A stretch of DNA of 64,000 nt from Thalassotalea sp. ND16A (lineage in GTDB: Bacteria; Pseudomonadota; Gammaproteobacteria; Enterobacterales; Alteromonadaceae): NCBI RefSeq assembly GCF_000764205.1, contig NZ_JQDZ01000068.1, positions 62,001-126,000 of the forward strand. The letters run 5' to 3'. Shown here in pieces: positions 8,458-17,400 of this stretch. The position numbers and the translations under genes were made by a program. Below the pieces are notes generated by a model. That model did no database searches. It was not told the origin of the DNA and saw nothing but the letters and a program-made list of their open reading frames with translations. The first letter of the stretch is position 1; every line of letters starts with the position of its first letter.

Positions 8458-10317
8458 CTAAGGCATCGCTCCCATATCAATCCATTCTTTTATCGCCTGC
8501 ATTTGCTCGGCGGACAGCGGGGGCCCTCCAAACGGCATTTGAGCACCAGCCTGCGAGTCGCCGGTAACTTTCAAGTACAAGTAGGATTGTGCTGAATCCA
8601 TAGGTAATACCCGTTTAAATTGCGCGTTGCCAACTGCGTCAACATCGACTAAATTTGCTAATGATTCTGCAACACTTGATAAATTCATCATTCCCTGAGG
8701 AGTGGGGCCGTTATTATGACAACCAGAGCATATTGGCGTGAACACATTGTCTTGAATCCAAGTAATGTTGGCATTAGGATTTACTGGCGGAGGCGGTTCT
8801 ACTGGCGCCATCATCTCAATCCATTCTTTTATCGCCTGAATTTCCTCATTGGGCAGCGGGTCTTGCATAAACGGCATTCTTTCACCTGCCTGAGGGTCGC
8901 CGGTAACTTTTAAGTACAAATAGGATTGCATGGCATCGCTCGGTAACACCCGTTTAAATAGCATGTTGTTGGCATCAACGTTGACTAAACTTGCTAATGA
9001 TTGTTCAACACTTGATAAATCCATTCCTGCCGCAGGAGTGGCGCCGCCATGACAGCCAGAGCATTTTGGCGTGAACACACGTTGTTGAATGGTATCAATG
9101 TCGGGACTAATCTCTGGAAAAATTAAATGCCAGACCCCACCAAGACCATCGCCATTAATTTCACCACGATTCATATCACCTATGAAAAAATACAATGGCA
9201 TGCCCTTATAGGCCCATTGGTCGGTGCCATTGGCCCGGGTAAAGCGGGTAAAATCGCCGATATCCATTTCGCCTTCATCAGGAACAAACGCCGGCCAGTT
9301 AGCCAGACAATCATTCTCATCCAGACAGTTTGACATCTCATCGCCGTCGGGATCAAAGGTGTAGAGGGAGAAACCGTCTTTATCCATCGCCGTGGCTTCG
9401 CCACCGACCGACATCAGTACATTGACCAAGCCTGTGGCTGACAGTGAGCGGCCATTGTCGGTAGTTCTTTGTATGGCAGGCTCTAACGTAGCGGTATGCC
9501 AAACATCGTTAACTTCATCGCCATTAACGTCACCGGCGTTAATGTCATTGAGAAAGAAATACAATGGTTTGCCTTTAAAGCTCCATTGCATATTGCCATT
9601 TCCAACATCAACAATGCTGAGTGGCGGCATCGCTGTTGCGCCAGCATCGGCTAACAGTGGTGGCCAAAAATTGATACAGTCACCGCTACAAACTGAACCA
9701 TCTAATGGATCGGGGTCGAAGGTATAAAGGGTAAAGTCGTGCTTATCGGCGCGCATAGAGGTGAGAACCCCATCGCTATCGCTTACGGTTAATATGGTTT
9801 CGAAACCAACATAGGTGGGTAGTTGATTGATAGTCGTTACTGCTACCGGCATACGGCGGGCTAAATGCCAAATACCACCTAAGCCATCACCCAAAATATC
9901 ACCCTGACTGACATCCTCATAATAGTGATATAACGGTTGACCATACATAGCCCATTGATTGTCGCCACCGGTACGGGTAATTATGGTGAAAACGTCATTG
10001 GCCTGGGCACCACTTCCGGCAAGCAACGGCGGCCATTTCCCGGCACAGGATTCCAAGTCATCCACAGTACCTTCACAAGTGGAGGTATCCATAGTGTCAT
10101 TATCGAAGGTATACAAAGACAGCCCGGATGCCGCTAATACTAATGAACCATTATCATTGACCACCATGCTGGTCGGTTTTTCTACCTGGGTGGGGAAACT
10201 GGCCATTGGCGGGGGGGGCTCTACATAGGTGTCATCATCATCATCATCATCATGTCCACAGGCACTAAGCCAGAAAATACTGATGGCGATAAGCAGCCAA
10301 AATTTTATTGTATTCAT
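8458..10317 (-). CDS. Lipoprotein: three COG4315 repeats plus two cytochrome c domains
   Basis: The protein has 619 residues. Lipobox LSAC puts the lipidated Cys at 20, followed by a seven-Asp run. Three repeats of roughly 100 residues follow (about 40-400). Each has a LYTFD motif, paired cysteines, a WPPLL or WPAF motif, and a QWxxxGxPLYxF ... DGLGGxWH ending; this is the secreted-repeat family COG4315, whose role is unknown. Two c-type heme domains follow, with CSGCH at about 419-423 and 530-534 and candidate distal Met in RMPF and QMPF. Fusion to heme domains suggests a surface or periplasmic electron carrier. It is first in the sigma-linked cluster, but 161 bases with a hairpin separate it from the next gene. 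Confidence 0.82.
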   Translation of the reverse strand: MNTIKFWLLIAISIFWLSACGHDDDDDDDTYVEPPPPMASFPTQVEKPTSMVVNDNGSLVLAASGLSLYTFDNDTMDTSTCEGTVDDLESCAGKWPPLLAGSGAQANDVFTIITRTGGDNQWAMYGQPLYHYYEDVSQGDILGDGLGGIWHLARRMPVAVTTINQLPTYVGFETILTVSDSDGVLTSMRADKHDFTLYTFDPDPLDGSVCSGDCINFWPPLLADAGATAMPPLSIVDVGNGNMQWSFKGKPLYFFLNDINAGDVNGDEVNDVWHTATLEPAIQRTTDNGRSLSATGLVNVLMSVGGEATAMDKDGFSLYTFDPDGDEMSNCLDENDCLANWPAFVPDEGEMDIGDFTRFTRANGTDQWAYKGMPLYFFIGDMNRGEINGDGLGGVWHLIFPEISPDIDTIQQRVFTPKCSGCHGGATPAAGMDLSSVEQSLASLVNVDANNMLFKRVLPSDAMQSYLYLKVTGDPQAGERMPFMQDPLPNEEIQAIKEWIEMMAPVEPPPPVNPNANITWIQDNVFTPICSGCHNNGPTPQGMMNLSSVAESLANLVDVDAVGNAQFKRVLPMDSAQSYLYLKVTGDSQAGAQMPFGGPPLSAEQMQAIKEWIDMGAMP

Positions 10318-10347
10318 TTTTACATCCTCTCAGGTGGATTTAATAAA

Positions 10348-10377
10348 TGTTTCGATAACCACTACTGTTTCGATAAC
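10348..10377. promoter_or_regulatory. Pair of 12-bp direct repeats upstream of heme cluster
   Basis: TGTTTCGATAAC occurs twice (10348-10359 and 10366-10377), an 18-base period, about 30-60 bases upstream of the first gene of the cluster. Such spacing fits tandem binding of an activator or repressor on nearly the same face of the helix. The factor is unknown. Confidence 0.5.
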
Positions 10378-10485
10378 AATTACGTTCATTAAGTAATACG
10401 CTCGCTGGAGTTAAATAGTTGCAGCGAAGCATGAATTTATTGCTCCTGTGTTTTTGCCAACTGTGATGTTAGTTAAGTTTGAAAG

Positions 10486-10527
10486 TTAAATTTGAAAATT
10501 AGCGGACGGGCCATTGGTTTGTGACAT
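10486..10527 (-). CDS. Possible 13-residue leader peptide
   Basis: On the minus strand a purine-rich site GGGAGGGAG sits just before an ATG (10527), followed by 13 codons and a stop (10486), about 170 bases before the COG4315 lipoprotein. The ribosome site is among the strongest in the window. No function is recognisable, and it could be a chance frame or the remnant of a gene. Confidence 0.25.
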   Translation of the reverse strand: MSQTNGPSANFQI

Positions 10528-10741
10528 AGTGACTCCCTCCCAATTCAAATCCGTTATTGGAAAGATTAACTACTACGATATGAAAAACTGAAAACTGCAG
10601 GACGACGACAAGCCAGCATCCTTGACCTTGAAATATCGGTTAACCCTTATATACGTTGGCATTATTTATAGTTGAAACTCTGAATTTTGCAAGTATGGAC
10701 AAAAAATACTCTGGTTATTTTACTCTCGCTAAAAATAACGA

Positions 10742-10773
10742 TTGACCTTAGACTTTACTCTAAGGTCTATACT
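10742..10773 (+). promoter_or_regulatory. MerR-type promoter with dyad operator
   Basis: TTGACC (10742-10747) and TATACT (10768-10773) are 20 bases apart, the overlong spacing used by MerR-family activators. A perfect dyad, ACCTTAGA-N6-TCTAAGGT (10745-10766), fills the spacer. It drives the broken merR gene that follows, so it is probably a relic or is used by another MerR protein. Confidence 0.85.
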
Positions 10774-10808
10774 TGCAGACCATAAATGACGGTGTGAAGG
10801 ATTTAGTG

Positions 10809-10904
10809 ATGAAAATTGGTGAATTAGCAAAGAAATCAGGGCTTTCGGCCCATACTTTACGGTTCTATGAAAAGCAGGGGCTTGAGCATTATGGAATTGA
10901 TTAA
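10809..10904 (+). pseudogene. MerR-family regulator, N-terminal fragment
   Basis: The frame starts as a typical MerR DNA-binding domain (MKIGELAKKSGLSAHTLRFY) with a ribosome site GAAGGA. It runs only 31 residues, through EKQGL, before leaving the family pattern and stopping. The full family is about 130 residues, so the second half of the winged helix and the whole sensing domain are gone. The break falls at the start of the transporter fragment at 10891, as if a deletion joined the two genes. Confidence 0.88.
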
Positions 10905-11242
10905 CAACTTTATGCTGTTATTTACCGAATCGGCACACCAATGCCTTTATGCTCTTGTTCTGTTATCCCTACTGCCATGGGCATTCGCCGCGCCGGGGCG
11001 AGTAAAGCCAGTACTGCAAGTTTTATGGTAGCCACACCTGAAACCGGTGTTGATTCTATCGGGGTTACTTTTGCTCTTATGGGGCCGCTTTAGTGTTTAT
11101 GCTTACTGGGCCGGCAACGAATATTGCTACCTTGATGGTGGTAAAAAATGAATTAGCCATAGTGCTTGCCGCTTTAATCGTTTGGCAATTTGGGCAAAAG
11201 TTAAAGTCGTTAAGGGGGCCAGCGCCTGTGATAGCAAGTTGA
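10891..11242 (+). pseudogene. SO_0444-type Cu/Zn efflux permease, decayed
   Basis: Three pieces in different frames are recognisable. The start MELINNFMLLFTESA lies at 10891. From about 10930 comes a segment with the signature PLCSCSVIPTAMGIRRAGAS, then VATPETGVDSIGVTFALMGP, ending in TAG at about 11087. Finally a C-terminal piece contains LTGPATNIATLMVVKNE. These match the DUF318/SO_0444 family of metal-efflux permeases, which usually follow a MerR regulator. A large N-terminal deletion, frameshifts and loss of part of the middle make it nonfunctional. The last codons and stop (11231-11242) lie inside a small inverted-repeat element. Confidence 0.82.
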
Positions 11243-11283
11243 TTACATGAAAAAGTAGACCACATACTCAATCAAGTTGGTAT
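11231..11283. repeat. Internally deleted MITE-like element
   Basis: The left end ATAGCAAGTTGATTA resembles the left end of the element at 12104. The right 38 bases (11246-11283) match 12228-12265 at 35 positions. It is therefore a short derivative of the same family, 53 bases long. It ends the transporter remnant. The following 90 bases hold no clear gene. Confidence 0.7.
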
Positions 11284-11373
11284 GAAAAGTCATTAATTGA
11301 TAGCAACGGTGATAGCCTTGTTCGGCACTGGCTTGAGCACGGCAGTACTGCCTCTATTGGCTTTGGTCTGATA

Positions 11374-12057
11374 TTAATCGTCGTATCGGGACTTCCATTG
11401 CTCAGCTACCATGGACTTTTCTTCATTCCCCTGGTCATGGTTGAGCTCAGCGTCTTCATCTTCTTGCCCCTCCCAAGAGTATACTTTGCGTTTAGGTTTG
11501 GGATCCCAATGACGAAAGACTAGTGCACAAAATGCACCACTGAGCGCACCAAATAAATGGTATTCAAAGGAAATCCATTGTTCACGCGGCAATATCGAAA
11601 GCAACATGCCGCCATACATATAAAAGGCTACCATCATCAGTGCGCTAGAGCGTTTGTCGCGGCGCAATATACCGCTGATAAACAGGTAGAAGAACATGCC
11701 ATGGGCTAAACCACTTGCACCGAGATGGTAACTTTCTCGGCCAAACAACCAAACACCCAGGCCAGAGACAATCCAGATAATGGCCAGCGTCCACCAGCGC
11801 GATTTGGGGTAGCCATAAAGAAGAAAGCTGCCCAATAGCAATATTGGCAGGGTATTACTAATGACATGTTGCCAAGAGCCGTGTATCAGTGGCCCGGTAA
11901 CAATGCCGATAATCCCGGACGCAGTAAGAGGGTAGACCCCCAGTTGCTGGAAGTTCAGACCAAACATCATCTCACACAGCTTTAGCCACCAGAGTACTAA
12001 AACGAAAATGGTGCTGATAGCGATACTGTTTTGCAGCGAAGGGGTTTGCTCAGTCAT
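11374..12057 (-). CDS. Rhomboid-family intramembrane serine protease
   Basis: The protein has 227 residues with about six membrane helices between residues 10 and 185. The catalytic serine is in GASG (Ser115) and the catalytic histidine in YHLFG (His167), spaced as in GlpG-type rhomboids. The loop-and-helix motif HGSWQHVISN supplies the conserved His/Asn of the oxyanion region. A hydrophilic, acidic tail (about 188-227) is cytoplasmic. It cleaves transmembrane substrates; which ones is unknown. It stands alone between the metal-efflux relic and a MITE. The start codon has only a weak ribosome site. Confidence 0.88.
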   Translation of the reverse strand: MTEQTPSLQNSIAISTIFVLVLWWLKLCEMMFGLNFQQLGVYPLTASGIIGIVTGPLIHGSWQHVISNTLPILLLGSFLLYGYPKSRWWTLAIIWIVSGLGVWLFGRESYHLGASGLAHGMFFYLFISGILRRDKRSSALMMVAFYMYGGMLLSILPREQWISFEYHLFGALSGAFCALVFRHWDPKPKRKVYSWEGQEDEDAELNHDQGNEEKSMVAEQWKSRYDD

Positions 12058-12103
12058 CTAATAGATCTTGGGATAAGTTAAATCTTTTCAAGGGCCTAAG
12101 TTT

Positions 12104-12265
12104 ATACCAAGTTGATTAAATATCTGCTCATTTTTAATGGTTAAAACGAATAACTACGGCTTTATAAAATTGATAAGTAGAATAACTACTTACTAAATTT
12201 TATGCATTGTATTTATCCGTTTTCCCTCATGAAAAAGTAGAACACATACTTAATCAAATTGGTAT
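12104..12265. repeat. Full-length MITE-like element, 162 bp
   Basis: The 20-base ends ATACCAAGTTGATTAAATAT and ATACTTAATCAAATTGGTAT are inverted copies of each other with two mismatches. The interior is AT-rich with no coding frame. Related shorter copies are at 11231, 19204, 24782 and single ends near 59321 and 63528. The layout fits a non-autonomous miniature transposable element. Confidence 0.75.
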
Positions 12266-12276
12266 TAGTAATATTT

Positions 12277-13179
12277 TTAGTGATTCATTTCTGCTTTTAA
12301 CCAGGCGATAAAAATGTCTAACCTAGCTCTCTTCGCTGAATTGGTATCAAACACTAAAAAGCGTTTTACCGTTAACGGGTGTTTGACCTGAATTGGAATC
12401 ACCAGTGTTCCAGCCTCAAGGTATTGTGCATATAAAAATTCGGCCGCCAGGGTAAAACCATGGCCGCTCAACACGGCACTCAAGGCGATGTCGGTACTAA
12501 ATACTTCGGTCCATTGTTGATGGTCTTGATAGTTTTTCACTCCCGCATGTTTGAACCAGGCGTCCCAGCCAAACGGACCCGGCTTCTCCAGACTTACCAG
12601 CCAAGTCTTTAAGATATCTTGTGGCGTGTTGAAGTCCATTTCTTGTGCGAGCTTAACTGAGCAAACCGGATAAACATCATCTTCACCAAAATATTCGCAT
12701 TGTAAATCGTCATGGGTTGCTATATTAGTATCACTGCCAAAGCGAACGGCGAGGTCGATATGATTTTGTTTCAGGTTTTCAAAACGGTTTGAAGAGAGCA
12801 CACGAATTTTGATTTGTGGATATTGTTGTGAAAATTTATGCAGTTTTGGCATTAACCACATCGATGAGAATGATGGCGTTGAGGTAATGGTTAAATTGCC
12901 GGCAATGCCCTCACGCTGAATATTGTTGAACGCACTGGTTAAGGTGTTAAACGCTTGTTGGGTTGCTTGGTGCAACTTAAGCCCATTTTCAGTTAACAGC
13001 ATTTGTCGGCCCTGGCGGGAGAATAGTTTGCTGCCTAAGGCCGTTTCTAATTGCCGCATTTGCTGACTCACTGCCGCCTGAGACAGGCAAAGCTCTGCTG
13101 CCGCTTTACTGTAACTTTGGTGGCAAGCAGCACGGTCAAAAGTGCGCAAATTGTTTAACTGTCTTAATTTCTTGTCCAT
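12277..13179 (-). CDS. LysR-family transcriptional regulator (GcvA-like)
   Basis: The protein has 300 residues. The N-terminal winged helix-turn-helix (about 5-65) contains SKAAAELCLSQAAVSQQMRQLE, and the substrate-binding domain spans about 90-295 (LTITSTPSFSSMWLMPKL, typical of the GcvA/AmpR subgroup). It is divergent from the PEP-mutase-like gene at 13409, with a perfect 14-base dyad between them, so that gene is its likely target along with itself. Its stop codon lies 12 bases from a MITE end. The effector is not evident. Confidence 0.87.
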   Translation of the reverse strand: MDKKLRQLNNLRTFDRAACHQSYSKAAAELCLSQAAVSQQMRQLETALGSKLFSRQGRQMLLTENGLKLHQATQQAFNTLTSAFNNIQREGIAGNLTITSTPSFSSMWLMPKLHKFSQQYPQIKIRVLSSNRFENLKQNHIDLAVRFGSDTNIATHDDLQCEYFGEDDVYPVCSVKLAQEMDFNTPQDILKTWLVSLEKPGPFGWDAWFKHAGVKNYQDHQQWTEVFSTDIALSAVLSGHGFTLAAEFLYAQYLEAGTLVIPIQVKHPLTVKRFLVFDTNSAKRARLDIFIAWLKAEMNH

Positions 13180-13240
13180 AGGTAGTGACCATCGCTGGCG
13201 CCCAGAAAATGTTGATGGCCGAATTATAACTCAATTAGCC

Positions 13241-13271
13241 ACAGTAATATAAGCCCAGCTTATATTACTGT
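13241..13271. promoter_or_regulatory. 14-bp perfect dyad, likely LysR operator
   Basis: ACAGTAATATAAGC and its exact reverse complement are separated by CCA in the 229-base gap between the divergent LysR and PEP-mutase-like genes. LysR proteins bind imperfect dyads of this kind (T-N11-A cores); the unusually long perfect symmetry makes it a strong operator candidate. Confidence 0.65.
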
Positions 13272-13408
13272 TCAATAACTATTGTTGGCTTTGCCAGTAG
13301 AATCAACGCAATATTGGCACAACATAGTGACGAACTAGTGGCGAACAAAGAGATAACAATCGACTTGTTATCCGCCCGGGATAATCAAATTAGAATCAAG
13401 GTTAAAAC

Positions 13409-14164
13409 ATGAATTTCAAAAATTTACACCAACAAAATACGCCTTTAGTCATTTGCAATGTTTGGGATGCTGTCAGTGCCAAGAGCGCAGAAAAACTGAA
13501 TTTTAACGCCATTGGTACCTCGAGTGCGGCAATCGCAACCATGCTAGGTTATGAAGACGGTGAACAAATGAGCTTTGCCGAGTTAGTGTATATAGTAGAA
13601 AGAATTCTCGCTTCAACATCACTTCCTCTAACCGTCGACATAGAAGCTGGCTTTAGTCGAAAGCCGGCAGAAATTGCCACCCATATAAAGACACTCGCCG
13701 ATTTAGGGGTGGTGGGGATTAACATTGAAGATAGTATTGTCAGCAATGAGCGGGTGTTACACAATGCCACCGATTTTGCCAAAGATTTAGCGGAGATCAA
13801 ACAGCAGCTAGTCGAAAACGAGGTGAATATATTTATCAATGTCAGGACCGATCCGTTTTTATTAGGACATGCTAACGCCTTGGCCGAAACTAAAGAGCGC
13901 ATTAAACTTTATGAGTCAGCGGATATTGATGGTATTTTTGTGCCGTGCATCACCAATGAAAGCGATATCCTGAATGTGGTTAATCATACAAAACTGCCGG
14001 TGAATGTGATGTGTATGCCAGATTTACCCGACTTTAACACGCTGGAAAAATTAAACGTCAAACGCATTAGCATGGGCAATTTTATCTTTGATAACTTGTC
14101 CGGCAGTTTTGAAAATACCTTAAGCGCTATTGTCGAGTCGCAATCGTTCAATCCGGTGTTTTAG
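13409..14164 (+). CDS. Isocitrate lyase/PEP mutase superfamily protein
   Basis: The protein has 251 residues, the usual length for this family. The opening pattern LVICNVWDAVSAKSAE and the loop NAIGTSSAAIATMLGYEDGE are typical of small PEP-mutase/2-methylisocitrate-lyase-like enzymes. Mg-binding acidic residues are visible in VDIEAGFS and GINIEDS. These enzymes cleave or form C-C or P-C bonds next to a carboxylate; the actual substrate (oxaloacetate, methylisocitrate or a phosphonate) cannot be read from sequence. No phosphonate genes are nearby. It has a good ribosome site (AAGG) and probably answers to the divergent LysR regulator. Confidence 0.85.
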   Translation: MNFKNLHQQNTPLVICNVWDAVSAKSAEKLNFNAIGTSSAAIATMLGYEDGEQMSFAELVYIVERILASTSLPLTVDIEAGFSRKPAEIATHIKTLADLGVVGINIEDSIVSNERVLHNATDFAKDLAEIKQQLVENEVNIFINVRTDPFLLGHANALAETKERIKLYESADIDGIFVPCITNESDILNVVNHTKLPVNVMCMPDLPDFNTLEKLNVKRISMGNFIFDNLSGSFENTLSAIVESQSFNPVF

Positions 14165-14211
14165 CCTAGGAATAATTGGATACTTAAAATAGTCGATCAA
14201 GCTTTATATAC

Positions 14212-14286
14212 ATTCCCGAAGGGGAACTCATCTGTTGTATATATGAGTGACTCAATGACCAGATCATTATACGGATTGGCATTAAT
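14212..14286. repeat. 75-bp dispersed repeat, copy A
   Basis: The reverse complement of this segment matches 29011-29085 at 69 of 75 positions. The matching part includes an internal dyad (TTCCCCTTCGGGAA) and begins ATTAATGCCAATCCG. It is in inverted orientation to copy B and lies between converging genes. It has no coding capacity. Confidence 0.85.
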
Positions 14287-14334
14287 TGTGTAGGCAGGGC
14301 ATTCACTGTTGAAATAACATTATCGAAACCAATA

Positions 14335-14362
14335 CAAACGACACCTTAATAGGTGCCGTTTG
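14335..14362. terminator. Hairpin between converging genes
   Basis: CAAACG-A-CACCT pairs with AGGTG-C-CGTTTG around a TAAT loop. It lies between the ends of the PEP-mutase-like gene (+) and the RND permease gene (-) and is followed by T-rich sequence on the plus side, so it may end transcription in both directions. Confidence 0.55.
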
Positions 14363-14423
14363 ATTTGAGAATAATTTGGCCGCAATATCAAATAACTACT
14401 TTTTTCAATCTGAAATTTATCGA

Positions 14424-17400
14424 CTAAGCAGCAGTCTGTAACGGTTGTTGCTCAGCCTCTGATTGCTGCTCTTCAGGCTCAGATATCATAAAACTCAGTA
14501 TGACAGGCACTAAAATCAGGGTGAATATGGTCGAGACCACCAGGCCACCCAGCACTACTGCACCCAATCCTCGGTAAAGTTCACTACCAGCTCCCGGCAT
14601 TAATACCAGCGGCAGCATACCGCCCACTGACGTTAACGTTGACATCATAATCGGGCGCACCCGGCTTTCCACGGAATCGCGAATTGCCTGGCGTGGCGTT
14701 AATGTGCTGTTTTTTAAAATATTCAACGTTTGATGGACGATTAATATGGCATTATTGACCACAACGCCGGCCAATATCACAAAGCCTAAAATGGTGAGTA
14801 CATCTAAGTTTTGAATTGGCGTGTACCTGTCCATGACACTGGCCCAATGTACGGTGGATAAACCGATGAATCCGCCCAGTGTTGCTAATGGCACAGTTAT
14901 CATGATCACCAGTGGGTACTTCCAGTTTTGAAATAATACCACCATCACCAAATACACCACTAACATCGCTAAAAAGAAGCTTGAAGCCAACATGCCACTG
15001 AGCGAGCCATCACCGAGTAGGGCGGTTTTAATATCATTTAGCTTTCCGGCGCTACCGGCAAGATTCACTTCTACCAGGGGAGAAATAGCGCCGCTGCTGC
15101 GCAGCTCTTCAACCATACTATTGATGGCGGCAATTGCTTGCTCTAACGGCATACCAGCAGGCGGAGTAAACTGTAACGTCACCGCACGTTGGCGAGACAC
15201 GTGTTTGATCTGATCGACACTTTGGCCGCGCTCTAGTACGGCCAGCGATTGTAAATCAACCACTTGACCTTCAGGAGTCGCTATCGGGGTTTGTAACAGC
15301 GCATCAATCGGGAAGTCAGTTTGTTGGGCATTACTGACAATTTTAATGTCTTTTAGCTCACCACCAATTTCAAAACCATTCATTAAAATGATGCCGTCGC
15401 CATTAGCTTGTACCGCCAAGCCTAAATCACGACGGGTCATATCTAACTCTGCCAGCCTTTCATCGATTGGTTTAATGGCAAGTTCTGGTGTTGGTAACAA
15501 AAAGTTCGCCGGTTCTGGTAAGGTGGCATAGGGACCATAGTCGCCGATTAATTTAAACAATAAGGCCATTGCCCCTTGGGTAATTTGCGGCAAATCATCA
15601 CCTACCAGATCAATTTGTATGGCTGAGCCGGTGGTACCACCGGTATTAAACAGTGGGAACTGAAACGCAAAGCCGATCACATCTGGCGCATTCACCCCCA
15701 TTAAGGTTTGATTGAGTAAATCCACCGCGTCGACAGTTTTTGACGCGTCCAGAGGGATCATGCCGTGTAGTATTTGACCGCCCATCGCCACTAAAAAATA
15801 ATGATCGATCGCTGGCGCTTTAATGACTGAACCGTCCATTAAGTGAACATCGGGACGATTATCTTCGGTAGATAACGGGCCATTACGTAATTTGCTTTCG
15901 GCGCTAAATCGGTCACCGGAGATTTCCCAGGCCGGACGCAGTTTTTGTTCGATACGATCGCCAATTTCTGATACTTGGTTTAAGTTATAACCCGGCGGCG
16001 GCACCATAAAACCAAAGGCAAAGTTGCGATTACCTTTGGGCAAGTAATCCATCGGCGGGATCAAAATTGCAATGCCAACTAATGTCACTATGGCAAAGCT
16101 GGCAATGACCATCAGTCGCTGCTTGGTACTGCCTGATATCTTATATACCAAACTACTGATTTGCTTCGGCAGTTTACTCGCGGTTGCTGAAATTCGGTTC
16201 AATAAGGGGTTATTAATATTGACCTGTTTGCTGTCGGCGCGTGCGCGTAATAAGTGCGCGCCAGCAACCGGTATGACTAACACCGAAACAATAAAGCTGA
16301 TAAACACCGCCGCCATAATGGCTAATGAAATATCTCTGAATAACTGGCCGGCGCTATCGCTGATGGTTAAAATTGGAATAAACACCACCAAAGTCGTCAG
16401 CGTTGAGGCAAATACCGCTCCTGCCACTTCTTGAGTGCCTTCGACACTGGCTTTTAATGGTTTTTTACCCATTTCTAAATGGCGGAAGATATTTTCAATG
16501 ACCACAATGGCGTTATCCACCACCATGCCAACCGCAAAGGCCATACCGGCCAAAGACACGATGTTAATGGAGCGTCCTAATGCCACCAATACCACGATAG
16601 AGCCGACCATAGAGATGGGAATAGCAATGGCAATTACGCCGATGGTACGTAATGAGCGTAAAAATAATAACAAGGTGAATACCGCTAACAGACCACCAAT
16701 CAAGATGTTGCTTTGCACTAAATCAATGGCATTTTCCACATATGTTGATGAATCCCAGGTCTGCACCAGTTCAAAGGTACCGGCAAGACCAAGTTTTTTC
16801 GCGTGCTGTTCCAGCAAACCGCCCGGTGAATTTAATTTAGCAAATTCAACCTTAAGCGCTGCCATGGTTTCTAACATATTGGCGCCATTGGCTAACTGAA
16901 AGTTGAAAAATGGCATTTTCACCCCACGGGCACGCACCCAGTCGGTCATTTCTTTGTAGGTTTCCACCACTGTCGCCACATCTTTCAGATAAACCGGACC
17001 GTTTGCATCTCGGCGCAGCACGGTATTTGCCACCGTTTCAGCGTCGCTAAAGCGGCCCATCGCCCGTACCCGAATATCATTTTTACCGTCCGGTAATTTT
17101 CCACCAGAGTAATTGCTATTGGTCAGTTGAATGGCATCTACTAGTTGCGAGTAACTAATGCCGTAATTGGCTAAACGGGTTGAATCAAAACGAATCTGAA
17201 GCTCGCGTTCTCGTGCCCCCATAATGCCCACCTTTGAGATCCCTTCTATGTTTTCCAAACGTGGACGTAAACGTCTTTCCATAAAGTCATAAAGGGAAGT
17301 GTTATCAAAGTTGGGATCGGTTGCCGCTAAACCCACCCAGGCGATGTAATCAACCGACATCGGGTCAACGCCTTCAACGGTTGGTTCACTGACACCATTC

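Noticed and set aside
10809-11283. Prophage or IS element as cause of the metal-efflux decay
   Set aside because: No transposase, integrase or target duplication is visible; only a small non-coding element end is present.
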